Assembly (NCBI GenBank): GCA_035268685.1
Contig: DATFKK010000158.1
Location: 1-50,255, forward strand
Source of the DNA: Candidatus Krumholzibacteriia bacterium
GTDB taxonomy: Bacteria; Krumholzibacteriota; Krumholzibacteriia; JAJRXK01
Reading direction: 5' to 3'
DNA length: 50,255 nucleotides
Part shown: positions 33,245 through 45,062 of the stretch, piece after piece
Position numbering within the stretch: the stretch's first letter is position 1
Layout of the letters: each line of letters begins with the position of its first letter
Translations under genes and position numbers: made by a program
The notes under the pieces: model-generated
Told to the model about the DNA's origin: nothing
What the model saw: only the letters and a program-made list of their open reading frames with translations
Database searches by the model: none

Positions 33245-34858
33245 TCAGACGCGGAAGCTGTCGAGTTCCTTCTCGATCTCGGCCATCAGATCGTTGAGCT
33301 GCGAACTGGTGGTGTTGATCGCGTGGGCACTCTGCAGCGTGCGCGAGGCCACCTCCGACACCACGTCGATGCTCTGCTTGATGTCGCCCGTGCCACGCGC
33401 CGCCTCGCTCGTGTTCTGGGCGATCTCGGCGGTGGCGGCGTTCTGCTGGGTCATCGCGCTGCTGATCATGTCGGCGATCTCGTTGATCCGGCCCACGATG
33501 TCGCGGATCGACTGCATGGCCGCCACGCCGGCCTGGCCGTCGTTCTGGATCCCCTCGACCCGGCGCGCGATGTCCTCGGTGGCCTTGGTGGTCTGGCTGG
33601 CCAGCTCCTTGACCTCGGTCGCGACCACCGCGAAGCCCTTGCCGGCCTCGCCGGCCCGCGCGGCCTCGATCGTGGCATTCAGCGCCAGCAGGTTGGTCTG
33701 CTCGGCGATGTCGTCGATCATCTTGATCACGTTGCCGATCGCCGTGCTGCTCTCGGCCAGCTGCGAGGTCGTGGCCGAGCTCGTGTCGCTGACCTGCAGT
33801 GCCTCCTTGGCCACCTCGTAGGCCTGGGTGGCGTTCTGGGCCACCTCGCCGATGGTCGCGTTCATCTCCTCGGACGCCGCGGCGACCATCTGCACCGAGT
33901 CGTCGATCTGCGACGACGCCGTCTTCACGACGTCGACCTTGACCGTGGTCTCCTCGGCGTTCTGCGAGACCTCCTGGCCGACGCGCATGAGCTCGTTGGC
34001 GGCCTCGGTCATACGGCGCGAGCGATCGGTCACGCCGACGATCGCCACCCGGATCTTCTCGATGAAGGCATTGAAGGCATCGGCCAGTTCGTGGAACTCG
34101 TCGCCGCTGTTCCACTCGATGCGCGCGGTCAGGTCGGCGTTGCCAGTGGCCATCGCGTGCGCCCGGTCGATCAACTGGCGGAGCGGCCGGCACATGACCC
34201 GGCGCACGAGCACGACGGTCCCGCCGAGCGTGATCAGCAGGGCCACGACGCCCAGGACGGCGTTCTGGACCATTCCGCGTTGCTGGGCCTGCTGGACGAA
34301 TTGTTCGGACTCGGCCCGGAGGTCGTTCAGCGCCGACGTGTCGTAGGTGAGGTAGAGCACACCCGAGAGGTCACCCGGGCTGCCGTCGTGGCACTGCAGG
34401 CAGTCGTCGTCGAGCAGGTAGGCCCGCGACAGGACCATCGCGCGGTCCTCGGCCTGATGGTCGATCTCACCCTGCTGCGCCACCGTGTGGCGGAACTCCT
34501 CGGCGGTCAGTCCGACGGCTTCGCCGTCGCTGCGGCCCTGGTAGAGCAGTGCGCCCTCGGGACCGGTCAGACCGATCTCGTGGACCCCCGGCACCTCGGC
34601 CAGGTCCTCGAGCAGGTACTGGAACTCGTCCATGTCGCCCACCATGAGCGAACGCCGCGCGCCCTTCTCGAACGACGCGAACAGCGTGGTCGCCTGCAGA
34701 TCGGTGGCCTTCTCCAGGGCCTCGACCCCGCGATCGCCCGCCTCGGTGAGCAGGTCTCCCGTCTGCCAGACCGTGATTCCCGTCGATGTCCCGAGGATCA
34801 CGACCAGGATGAGCGCGAGGAAGGACAGGAGTTTGATCTGAATACTCGTCTTGCGCAT
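33245..34858 (-). CDS. Methyl-accepting chemotaxis protein with haem c-binding sensor motif
   Basis: A 537-residue transmembrane receptor. TM1 ([20 protein letters not shown]) and TM2 ([19 protein letters not shown], about residue 195) bracket a periplasmic sensor domain. That domain contains Cys153-LQ-Cys156-His157, a CxxCH haem c attachment motif, in [20 protein letters not shown] domain follows TM2, then the signalling region with the hairpin tip [21 protein letters not shown]. The haem suggests sensing of redox state, oxygen or NO, as in known CxxCH chemoreceptors (inference). No che genes are close. The ATG at 34858 is divergent from the imuA region. Confidence 0.95.
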   Translation of the reverse strand: MRKTSIQIKLLSFLALILVVILGTSTGITVWQTGDLLTEAGDRGVEALEKATDLQATTLFASFEKGARRSLMVGDMDEFQYLLEDLAEVPGVHEIGLTGPEGALLYQGRSDGEAVGLTAEEFRHTVAQQGEIDHQAEDRAMVLSRAYLLDDDCLQCHDGSPGDLSGVLYLTYDTSALNDLRAESEQFVQQAQQRGMVQNAVLGVVALLITLGGTVVLVRRVMCRPLRQLIDRAHAMATGNADLTARIEWNSGDEFHELADAFNAFIEKIRVAIVGVTDRSRRMTEAANELMRVGQEVSQNAEETTVKVDVVKTASSQIDDSVQMVAAASEEMNATIGEVAQNATQAYEVAKEALQVSDTSSATTSQLAESSTAIGNVIKMIDDIAEQTNLLALNATIEAARAGEAGKGFAVVATEVKELASQTTKATEDIARRVEGIQNDGQAGVAAMQSIRDIVGRINEIADMISSAMTQQNAATAEIAQNTSEAARGTGDIKQSIDVVSEVASRTLQSAHAINTTSSQLNDLMAEIEKELDSFRV

Positions 34859-34989
34859 GACCTCGTTCCCGGGGCGCCGGGTCGATGAGAGGAACTCCAG
34901 GATCCCGTGCAGATGATCGACGCTTCCCGGGAAGGACTTGAGTTGCGTGTTCGGACCTTCACACGGAATCTCGTTCCAGCCCTCGACAC

Positions 34990-35003
34990 CAAACATTTGT
35001 TTG
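34990..35003 (+). promoter_or_regulatory. LexA-like dyad upstream of imuA
   Basis: CAAACATTTGTTTG: five-base arms CAAAC and GTTTG around ATTT, like the CGAAC-N4-GTTCG type of SOS box with G/C to A/T changes. It stands in a rare AT-rich island followed directly by TATATGAT, a possible -10 element, and lies 116 bases before the imuA start. The context (SOS mutagenesis cassette) supports a LexA operator, but binding is inferred. Confidence 0.5.
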
Positions 35004-35119
35004 TATATGATGGGTCCGTCTCGGCCGACTCCGCCGTCGCCCTCACCTCCCCCGCGACGGGGGCCGGGAACCGAAATCCAGCTCCGCAATGCGCATCGTC
35101 CCCACCGGAGGCATCGCCG

Positions 35120-35788
35120 ATGGCGAGTCCTGCTCCGTTGCCGGGTGGGGGGCCGGACACGAGCCCGCTCGTGGCCCCCGTCCCCGCAGCCGCCCCACCG
35201 CCGCCGTCCGAACCCGTCGCTCCCGCGCCCGAGGCGCGGCCCCACTGGAGCCTGTCGCAACTGAGCGGCCGGCTCGTCGAGCTCACGGGAAGCCACACTC
35301 CGCGCCTGAGTCTGGCCACGCGCCTGGCCGTCGAGGCGCAGCAGGAGGGCCAGCCCGTGGCCTGGGTCGCCGTGGGCGGATCGTGCTTCCACCCGCCCGA
35401 CGCCGCGGCGTCGGGACTGGACCTCGACGCCCTGCCCGTGATCGCCGCTCCCGACCCCCGGGCGGGCGCCCGTGCGGCCGATCACCTGCTGCGCTCGGGG
35501 GCCTTCGGCCTGGTGGTGCTCGACCTGCCCCCCGGCCCCGGCCTGCCGCTGCCGGCGCAGGCCCGGCTGGCGGGGTTGGCGCGTCACCACCGGGCCGCGC
35601 TGCTCAGCCTCACGCGCGACGCGCGCGGTCCCCGCCAGGGTCCCCTGGTGTCGCTGCGCGCCGAGGGCGCCACGCTGCGCCTGGGCGAGGGCCGCTTCCG
35701 TTGCCGGCTGACCGCGAGCAAGGACAAGCGCCGCGGGCCGGGCTGGGCGCACGAGGAGGTCCGCCGTGGACCGGATGGCCTGTGTTGA
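35120..35788 (+). CDS. imuA: ImuA-like RecA-fold protein of the SOS mutagenesis cassette
   Basis: 222 residues. The ATG at 35120 follows GGAGG at 8 bases; an earlier in-frame ATG (34907) would put the LexA-like dyad inside the gene and is unlikely. After a Pro/Ala-rich N-terminus of about 40 residues comes a RecA-like core: [39 protein letters not shown] and [20 protein letters not shown]. The Walker A lysine is absent, so ATP binding is doubtful. In other bacteria ImuA/ImuA' joins ImuB and DnaE2 for error-prone translesion synthesis. It overlaps imuB by 23 bases. Confidence 0.85.
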   Translation: MASPAPLPGGGPDTSPLVAPVPAAAPPPPSEPVAPAPEARPHWSLSQLSGRLVELTGSHTPRLSLATRLAVEAQQEGQPVAWVAVGGSCFHPPDAAASGLDLDALPVIAAPDPRAGARAADHLLRSGAFGLVVLDLPPGPGLPLPAQARLAGLARHHRAALLSLTRDARGPRQGPLVSLRAEGATLRLGEGRFRCRLTASKDKRRGPGWAHEEVRRGPDGLC

Positions 35789-37249
35789 CGTCCTGGCCCT
35801 GCCGCTGCAGCTGCTGCTGCGCGACCACCCCGAATGGCGGGAACACCCGGCGGCGGTGATCGATCGCGACACCTCGCAGGGCGTGTTGTCGCAGGTGAAC
35901 GAGGCGGCACGGCAGCGGCGGATCCTGCCGGGCATGCGCGCGACCACCGCGCGCGCGCTCGACCACGAACTGCGTGCGGGGACGGTCCCCGACGCGCGCG
36001 TCGCCGCCGTGCGCGAGGAGATCGTCGCCGCCCTGCGGGTGTTCGCCCCCGGCGTCGAACCGAGCACCGACGAGCCCGGCGTGTTCTGGCTCGACGCCTC
36101 GGGGCTCGGCCTGCTGCATCCCTCGCTCGAACGCTGGGCGCGGCTGGTGGTCGACGACCTCGCCGGCCGCCGCCTGCGCGCGCGCATCGCCGTGGGCTTC
36201 ACCCGCTTCGGCACCTACGCCCTGGCCCGGCATGGACGCGTCGCCGTACAGGTCCTGCGCGATCCCGACGAGGAGATGGCCCGTGCCCGCGCGGTGCCCC
36301 TGGCGCGGCTCGACCTGCCACCCGACGCGCGCGACGCCCTGCACAAGCTGGGCATCGAACGCGTCGACGACCTGGTCCGTCTGCCGCGCACCGGCGTGCG
36401 CCGCCGTTTCGGCGACGAGGTCGTGCGCCTGGTGCGCCTGGCCACCGGCGACCTGTGGACTCCCCTGCAGCCGGTGCCCGCGCGCGAGCCCGTGCACGCG
36501 CAGCAACGCCTCGACCACGGTGAGCGCGACCTCGATCGCTTCCTGGCCGTCGTCGGCCAGCAGTTGCCGCCCCTGCTGCGCACGCTGGCCGCCCGGCAGC
36601 ACCTGCTGCAGACGATCGAACTCCGCCTGCGCTTCGAGAAGGCCGCCCCCCGCACCGAACGTCTGCAACCGGCCGCGCCCACCCTGCAGAGCGCGCGCGT
36701 GCTCGAACTGGTGCGGCTGCGCTTCGAGGGCACTCCGCTCGAGGACGAGGTCGTCGAGCTCGAACTGGAACTGCACGGGGTCGCCGGGAATCCCGCCCAG
36801 GCCGAACTCTTCGACACCCACGTCGAACGCGATCCGGCGGCGGGGCTGCGGGCGCTGGCCCGGCTGCGCGCCGAACTCGGCGACGACGCCGTGCGCGTGG
36901 CCCGGCTGACCGAGGGCCACCTGCCCGAGGCGCGCTTCCGCTGGGACCGCTGCACCGATCTTCCCGTGGCGTCGCCGCGCGCGGTGCGCCACCCGCCGCT
37001 GGTGCGCCGGATCCTTCCGCGGCCGGTGCCGCTGTCGAGCCAGCGACGCCACGAACCCGACGGCTGGATGATCCTCGGCCTCGAGGGAGGTGCGGTGGAG
37101 GAGGTGATCGGCCCCTACGTGATCGAGGGCGCGTGGTGGCACCGCGAGGTCCACCGCGAACTGCACTACGTGCGCACCGCGCACCGCGGCTGGCTGTGGG
37201 TCTACTTCGACCGGCGGCGACGACGGTGGTTCCAGGTGGGGTCGGTGGA

Positions 37250-37253
<4 letters not shown>
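35766..37253 (+). CDS. imuB: ImuB, catalytically inactive Y-family polymerase homologue
   Basis: A 495-residue DinB-related protein. The N-terminal palm and fingers ([59 protein letters not shown]) lack the Asp-Glu pair of active Y-family polymerases (LDAS here). A helix-hairpin-helix region follows ([20 protein letters not shown]), then a little-finger-like region ([20 protein letters not shown]). The C-terminus ([40 protein letters not shown]) is typical of ImuB, which recruits DnaE2 and the beta clamp. Overlaps at both ends show tight coupling to imuA and dnaE2. Confidence 0.93.
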
Positions 37254-40360
<3,107 letters not shown>

Positions 40361-40403
40361 TCGCCCGCCGATCGTCTCCGTCTCGGAGGTCGTGGACCCA
40401 AGG

Positions 40404-40418
40404 GGGCGCTCAGCGCCC
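40404..40418. terminator. Short hairpin between convergent dnaE2 and cobalamin protein genes
   Basis: GGGCGC and GCGCCC pair over 6 bp around TCA, 44 bases after dnaE2 and 6 bases from the other gene's stop. Weak stem, no T-tract. Confidence 0.35.
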
Positions 40419-40423
40419 GCGGC

Positions 40424-41485
40424 CTAAGTGGCGGGGAACCAGCTCTCGACCTGGTCGAGCGCCGCCTCGAGGCTGCACGCCACGGCATCGGCGCCCCACG
40501 CAACGGGCAGGTCGGCGTCCTGGGCACATGCCGAGCCGGCCACGAGGATCCGGACGTCGCCTCCGGCCTCGGCCCGCAATGCACGCACCGTCCGCTCGAG
40601 CGCCGAGAGCTGGATCGAAAGTGTGGCCGAGACCACCAGCACATCCGGCTCGAAGGCCACGCGCGCACCCACCATGTCCTCGGCCGGCACGTCGGCACCG
40701 AGATCGACGGCATTCCAGCCCTGCTCCTCGAGCAGTGCCGACAATGCCTGCCCACCGACGTCGTGGGTGTCGCCCTCCACGGCGGCCGTCATCACGGTGA
40801 GGCCCCGTGGGGGCGCGACCGTGTTCGCGTGGGACAGCGCGGCGATCGCACGCTTGGTGGTCGACGTCACGAGGTGCTCCTCGGCGATGTTGCTGTCGCC
40901 CAGATGCCAGAGCCGCCCGATCTCGCGCTGCGCGGGCACGAGCACGTCGAGGATGCAGCTCCGCAGGGGGAGCTCCTCCTCGCGCTGGACCTGCAACAGC
41001 TCGTCGACCGCCCGACGGCACCGGCCCTCGAGCACCGACAACAGATAGAGCATGGCTCGACGTCCGTTCGCCGACTCAGGGTCGACCTCGCGTTCGTCGA
41101 TCTCGATGGGCCGCTCGAAGTCGGCGACGGCCTGGTCGACCGTTTCGAGCACGCCCTGCCGACCGTGGGGCGGCAGTTCCTCGGCCAGGACCTCGCGCAG
41201 GCACTGCAGCGCATCGCGCAGCTGCGACTCGGACACGCTCCGCGCCTGGTAGGCCCGGCGCGACCATCGGACGCGCTCGACGAAAAGGTTCGGGCGCCCG
41301 AGGGCCACGGCCGTCTGCAGTTCGAGCATGCGCTGGACGAGGTGGGCGCGCCACGAGGCGCGGGCCTCGTCGCCTTCGGCCCTCAGGTCGGGGCGGCGCT
41401 CCAGGAGTGCGGTGGTGGCCAGAGCTGCGTAGCCGCGGGCCCCGCTCTCGAGAACCTGGGCCGAGAATCGTTCGGACTGCGCCAT
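40424..41485 (-). CDS. Cobalamin-binding protein with CarH-like W-x9-EH motif
   Basis: 353 residues. Residues 1 to about 140 are helical and unrecognised (MAQSERFSAQVLESGARGYA, YQARSVSESQLRDALQCLRE). About 145-215 is a B12 cap-type helical bundle containing Trp193-x9-Glu203-His204 (LWHLGDSNIAEEHL), the motif of the AdoCbl photoreceptor CarH. About 225-350 is the Rossmann-like B12 domain with EGDTHDVGG (DxHxxG; His241 would be the lower cobalt ligand) and VLVAGSACAQDADLPVAWGA. No MerR or other DNA-binding domain and no methyltransferase module is attached. A light- or cobalamin-dependent sensor acting through a partner is inferred. ATG at 41485 follows AGGAGG. Confidence 0.9.
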   Translation of the reverse strand: MAQSERFSAQVLESGARGYAALATTALLERRPDLRAEGDEARASWRAHLVQRMLELQTAVALGRPNLFVERVRWSRRAYQARSVSESQLRDALQCLREVLAEELPPHGRQGVLETVDQAVADFERPIEIDEREVDPESANGRRAMLYLLSVLEGRCRRAVDELLQVQREEELPLRSCILDVLVPAQREIGRLWHLGDSNIAEEHLVTSTTKRAIAALSHANTVAPPRGLTVMTAAVEGDTHDVGGQALSALLEEQGWNAVDLGADVPAEDMVGARVAFEPDVLVVSATLSIQLSALERTVRALRAEAGGDVRILVAGSACAQDADLPVAWGADAVACSLEAALDQVESWFPAT

Positions 41486-41655
41486 GTCGTCCCCTCCTGA
41501 CGCGAGGCGCCCGGCGGGCCGGCGTCGGTTCGGAAGCCGTCGACCAGCTTCCCGAGCCACCGGCCCGGTGTCAACCACTGGAGGATTCGACCTCGGGACC
41601 CGAAATGATGCAGCCCGCCGTTGCGATTCTGCGATGTGCAACGAATCCGAGTGCG

Positions 41656-42183
41656 TCAGCCGTGCGTCCCGACCGGCTCGCCTTCCTGGGGATCGGGCGT
41701 CGCAGCCACCTCGTCGGACGTCTCGGCGTCGTCCTTTCGCTCGCCGTAGCGGGCGTCGAGCGCTGCGGCCAGGCGGTTCACGTCGTCGGCCACGTCCTCG
41801 AGGGCGTCGCCGGGACGGAAGCGCAGCCGCGGCGAGAAGTCGCCCCGCGCGATCTGCTGCAGGGCCGTCCGCAACCGCGGGATCGGGCCCACGATCGAGT
41901 TCGAGAAGAACAGGCCCATGACGTAGCTGACGAGGGCCACCACGACCGAGATGCCCAGCATGGACGGCAGGAGCGCGTTCCACAGGTTCATCTCGGTGAA
42001 ATCGGCGAGCGTGCCGGCTTCCCGCGCGATCGCGTCGACACGCATCTGCAGGATCCCCTGGTACAGGATGCCGACGTTGAACTGGAAGATCACCAGCAGA
42101 ATGGCGAACTGCACCTGGTAGCGCCGGTTCACCACGAAGCGACGGCGCGGGCGATGGGTCTTCGAGCTCCGATGCTCGCTCAT
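41656..42183 (-). CDS. HAMP-domain membrane protein without output domain
   Basis: 175 residues. A basic N-terminus (RPRRRFVVNRRYQVQFAILL) leads into TM1, a short extracytoplasmic segment (LQMRVDAIAREAGTLADFTE), TM2 (LGISVVVALVSYVMGLFFSN) and a HAMP domain (SIVGPIPRLRTALQQIARGD, FRPGDALEDVADDVNRLAAA). It stops after an acidic tail, with no kinase, cyclase or MCP domain. It may modulate a partner. Its stop lies 170 bases from the start of the cobalamin-binding protein gene on the same strand, so the two may be linked. Confidence 0.82.
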   Translation of the reverse strand: MSEHRSSKTHRPRRRFVVNRRYQVQFAILLVIFQFNVGILYQGILQMRVDAIAREAGTLADFTEMNLWNALLPSMLGISVVVALVSYVMGLFFSNSIVGPIPRLRTALQQIARGDFSPRLRFRPGDALEDVADDVNRLAAALDARYGERKDDAETSDEVAATPDPQEGEPVGTHG

Positions 42184-42345
42184 GGCAACCGTCCCCGGTG
42201 GATGGGCCCCCTCGATTCCGGCGCCGGGCGTGGCGGCCGCATCGAGGACGGGCGACGTCGCCGGCCTTCGAGCAAGCTCTCTGCCATTCGCCGAGGCCGG
42301 CGGCGATCCGCCGAACCACGCGCCACGATGCGGCGCGAACGGAAA

Positions 42346-42371
42346 CGGGCGGCCCCGACCGGGACCGCCCG
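42346..42371 (-). terminator. Hairpin after the PEP carboxykinase gene
   Basis: CGGGCGG and CCGCCCG form a 7-bp stem extended inside by a CCC/GGG pairing, 27 bases past the stop at 42399. On the minus strand TTTCC follows. Confidence 0.55.
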
Positions 42372-42398
42372 CACTCCACGTGGAATCGTCGACCGCGA

Positions 42399-44216
42399 TC
42401 AGGCTTCGTCGAGCCGGCGGCGCAGGGCCTCGAGCTCGTCGCGGAGCCCCTGAGGCAGCTTGTCGCCGAACTTGGACAGATGCTCGTCGATCAGCGGCAG
42501 CTCCTGCTTCCAGCCGTCGACGTCGACCTCGAGCAGTTCCTCGAGCTTGGACCGGTCGAGATCCAGCCCCTCGGTGTTCAGGGCGTCGGCGGTGGGGAGG
42601 CGGCCGATCGGTGTCTCGACGGCCTCGGCCTCCTCGTCGCAGCGACCGAACACCCATTCGAGCACGCGGCTGTTCTCACCGAAGCCCGGCCAGATGAACT
42701 TGCCCTGATCGTCCTTGCGGAACCAGTTCACGTAGAAGATCCGGGGCATCTTCGCGCCCTCGCGGCTGCCGACCTTCAACCAGTGGGCGAAATAGTCGCC
42801 CATGTGGTAGCCGCAGAAGGGCAGCATGGCCATCGGATCGCGGCGCAGCTCGCCGATCGTGCCGGCGGCGGCGGCGGTCTTCTCGCTGGCCATGATCGAT
42901 CCGAGGAAGGTGCCGTGCTGCCAGTCGAAGGCCTCGGTGACCAGGGGCACGGTGGTCGCGCGGCGGCCGCCGAAGAGGATCGCGCTGATGGGCACGCCCT
43001 TCGGATCCTCCCACTCGTCGGCGATCACCGGGCACTGCCGCGCCGGCGCGGTGAAGCGCGCGTTCGGGTGCGCGGCGGTGCGATCGCTCGCGGGAGTCCA
43101 CGGACGACGGATCCAGTCGGTGAGCTCGGCCGGTTCCGTGTCGGTCATGCCCTCCCACCAGATGTCGTGGTCCCTGGTCAGGGCCACGTTGGTGAAGACG
43201 CAGTTTCCGTGCAGCGTCTTCATGGCGTTCAGGTTGCTCTTCTCGCTCGTCCCCGGAGCCACACCGAAGAAGCCGGCCTCGGGATTGATCGCGTAGAGCT
43301 GGCCATCGTCGCCGAACTTCATCCACGCGATGTCGTCACCGACGGTCTCGGCCTTCCAGCCGGGAATGGTGGGCACGAGCATGGCCAGGTTGGTCTTCCC
43401 GCAGGCACTGGGGAAGGCTCCGGCCACGTACTTCACCTGTCCCTCGGGATTGGTGAGCTTGAGGATCAGCATGTGCTCGGCGAGCCAGCCCTCGTCGCGG
43501 GCCTGCACCGAGGCGATGCGCAGCGCGTGGCATTTCTTCCCCAGCAGCGCGTTGCCCCCGTAGCCACTGCCGTAGCTCCAGATCTCGCGCGTCTCGGGGT
43601 AGTGGGTGATGTACTTGTTCTCGCCGTCGCACGGCCAGGGCTGGTCGGGCTTCTTCGGAGCGTCGAGCGGATAGCCGACCGAGTGCACGCCGCGCACGAA
43701 GTCGTCGCTGTCGCCGAGCACCTCCAGCACCTGCGTTCCGACGCGGGTCATGATGTGCATGTTGGCGACCACGTAGGGCGAGTCGGTGACCATGACCCCG
43801 ATCTTCGCGATGGGCGAACCCACCGGACCCATCGAGTAGGGGATCACGTACATCTCACGACCGGCCATGCAGCCGTCGTAGTGGCCACGCAGGATCTCCT
43901 TCATCTCGGCCGGCGACTTCCAGTTGTTGGTGGGTCCGGCGTCGCTCTCGTCCTCGGCGCAGATGAAGGTGCGGTCCTCGACCCGGGCCACGTCGGCCGG
44001 ATCGCTGCGCACGTACAGACTGTTGGGGCGGTTCTCCGGGCTCAACCACATGGCCGTTCCCGCGTCGACCATGGCCTGGGCCATCTGCTGGTACTCTTCG
44101 GGACTGCCGTCGCACCAGCGCACCGAATCGGGACCGAGCATGCCCCGCATCTCCTCGATCCAGTCGAGCAGCTTCTGATTCGTGGTGGCCGCCGGTGCGG
44201 TCTGCGTGTCCGCCAT
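42399..44216 (-). CDS. pckG: Phosphoenolpyruvate carboxykinase (GTP)
   Basis: A 605-residue gluconeogenic enzyme converting oxaloacetate and GTP to phosphoenolpyruvate, CO2 and GDP; full length for the GTP family. The active-site and P-loop segment [15 protein letters not shown] contains Cys272 and Lys274. Other marks are [80 protein letters not shown] and [20 protein letters not shown]. The GTP type fits the lineages suggested by other genes. Single-gene unit ended by a hairpin; divergent from the SUKH-like lipoprotein gene. Confidence 0.98.
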   Translation of the reverse strand: MADTQTAPAATTNQKLLDWIEEMRGMLGPDSVRWCDGSPEEYQQMAQAMVDAGTAMWLSPENRPNSLYVRSDPADVARVEDRTFICAEDESDAGPTNNWKSPAEMKEILRGHYDGCMAGREMYVIPYSMGPVGSPIAKIGVMVTDSPYVVANMHIMTRVGTQVLEVLGDSDDFVRGVHSVGYPLDAPKKPDQPWPCDGENKYITHYPETREIWSYGSGYGGNALLGKKCHALRIASVQARDEGWLAEHMLILKLTNPEGQVKYVAGAFPSACGKTNLAMLVPTIPGWKAETVGDDIAWMKFGDDGQLYAINPEAGFFGVAPGTSEKSNLNAMKTLHGNCVFTNVALTRDHDIWWEGMTDTEPAELTDWIRRPWTPASDRTAAHPNARFTAPARQCPVIADEWEDPKGVPISAILFGGRRATTVPLVTEAFDWQHGTFLGSIMASEKTAAAAGTIGELRRDPMAMLPFCGYHMGDYFAHWLKVGSREGAKMPRIFYVNWFRKDDQGKFIWPGFGENSRVLEWVFGRCDEEAEAVETPIGRLPTADALNTEGLDLDRSKLEELLEVDVDGWKQELPLIDEHLSKFGDKLPQGLRDELEALRRRLDEA

Positions 44217-44384
44217 GGGTTCTTCCCCTCGAGATCGCAGGGTGTCCGGCGCTCGTGGTGAGGCGCCGATTCGGCAACGCTATCAACACCTTGCACGTTT
44301 GGCAAAGCAGTGCCCCCTACGATGGACGAACGCGCCCCGCGTCTCTACCCTGGTTGCATTCCATTTCCGTGAGGCCGGTCGATC

Positions 44385-45062
44385 ATGCGCTTTTCGCTCG
44401 CCCTGCTGGGCGCTCTGGTCCTGTTCCTGTCCGCCTGCGAACGTCCGGAGCCCGGACCGGCCGCCAAACCCGTCCACCAGTCGAGGGCGAAGGTCCAGTT
44501 CGACGAGACGGCCTTCGGTGACGCGCTCGACGAGATCGCGGCCTGGCACGATTCCGTGGGGACGGGATGGTCCGCCCCGGCCGGGATGGAGCGCGCGGCC
44601 GTGGAGGTGCTGTTCGAAGAGCTGCCGTTCACCGTGAACGACGAACTCGCACTGCTGTGGCAACGATGGGGCGATCCGCACGGCGACCGACCCTTCGTCC
44701 TCGACTACCGCCTCCTGTCGGCCGACCAGGCCCGCGCGCGCTACGACGCACTGCGGTCCGACACGACCGTCCCCTGGCGGCCCAACTGGATCCCGGTGCT
44801 CGCGGCCGGCGACCGTTGGCTGCTGGTGGAGAGCTCGCGCAGCGGCGCGCCCGCCGGTCCCGTGGTGGCCTACCGACCCGGCGAATCGCCCGTCGTGGCA
44901 TTCGCGAACCTGACGCGGCTCAGCCGGACCGTGGCCGAGGCATTGGAGGCGGCCCGTTGGACCGGCGGCCACATGGCCGTGGACGAAGTGACGCTGCGCC
45001 GGGCCCACGCGGAGCACAACCCCGACCTCACCCTGCCCGACCACGTGGTCGGGGTGCAATGA
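44385..45062 (+). CDS. SMI1/KNR4 (SUKH)-like lipoprotein
   Basis: 225 residues. Signal peptide with lipobox LSAC (FSLALLGALVLFLSAC), so it should be lipid-anchored outside the inner membrane. After a spacer, residues about 75-200 resemble the SMI1/KNR4 fold: LPFTVNDELALLWQRWGDPH, FVLDYRLLSADQARARYDAL, WIPVLAAGDRWLLVESSRSG and VVAYRPGESPVVAFANLTRL. SUKH proteins are usually cytoplasmic immunity or adaptor proteins; an exported lipoprotein version is unusual. Its stop overlaps the ATG of the next gene (ATGA at 45059-45062), so the two are translationally coupled. The SUKH call rests on pattern, not on a search. Confidence 0.78.
   Translation: MRFSLALLGALVLFLSACERPEPGPAAKPVHQSRAKVQFDETAFGDALDEIAAWHDSVGTGWSAPAGMERAAVEVLFEELPFTVNDELALLWQRWGDPHGDRPFVLDYRLLSADQARARYDALRSDTTVPWRPNWIPVLAAGDRWLLVESSRSGAPAGPVVAYRPGESPVVAFANLTRLSRTVAEALEAARWTGGHMAVDEVTLRRAHAEHNPDLTLPDHVVGVQ

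Noticed and set aside
34907-35119. In-frame ATG at 34907 as the imuA start
   Set aside because: It would place the LexA-like dyad and the -10-like element inside the coding region. The ATG at 35120 has a much better ribosome binding site and fits the length of ImuA-like proteins.
37013-37030. CTTCCGCGGCCGG in imuB as another palindromic element
   Set aside because: Only the left arm matches; the right arm GCGGAAG is absent, and the codons are normal for imuB.
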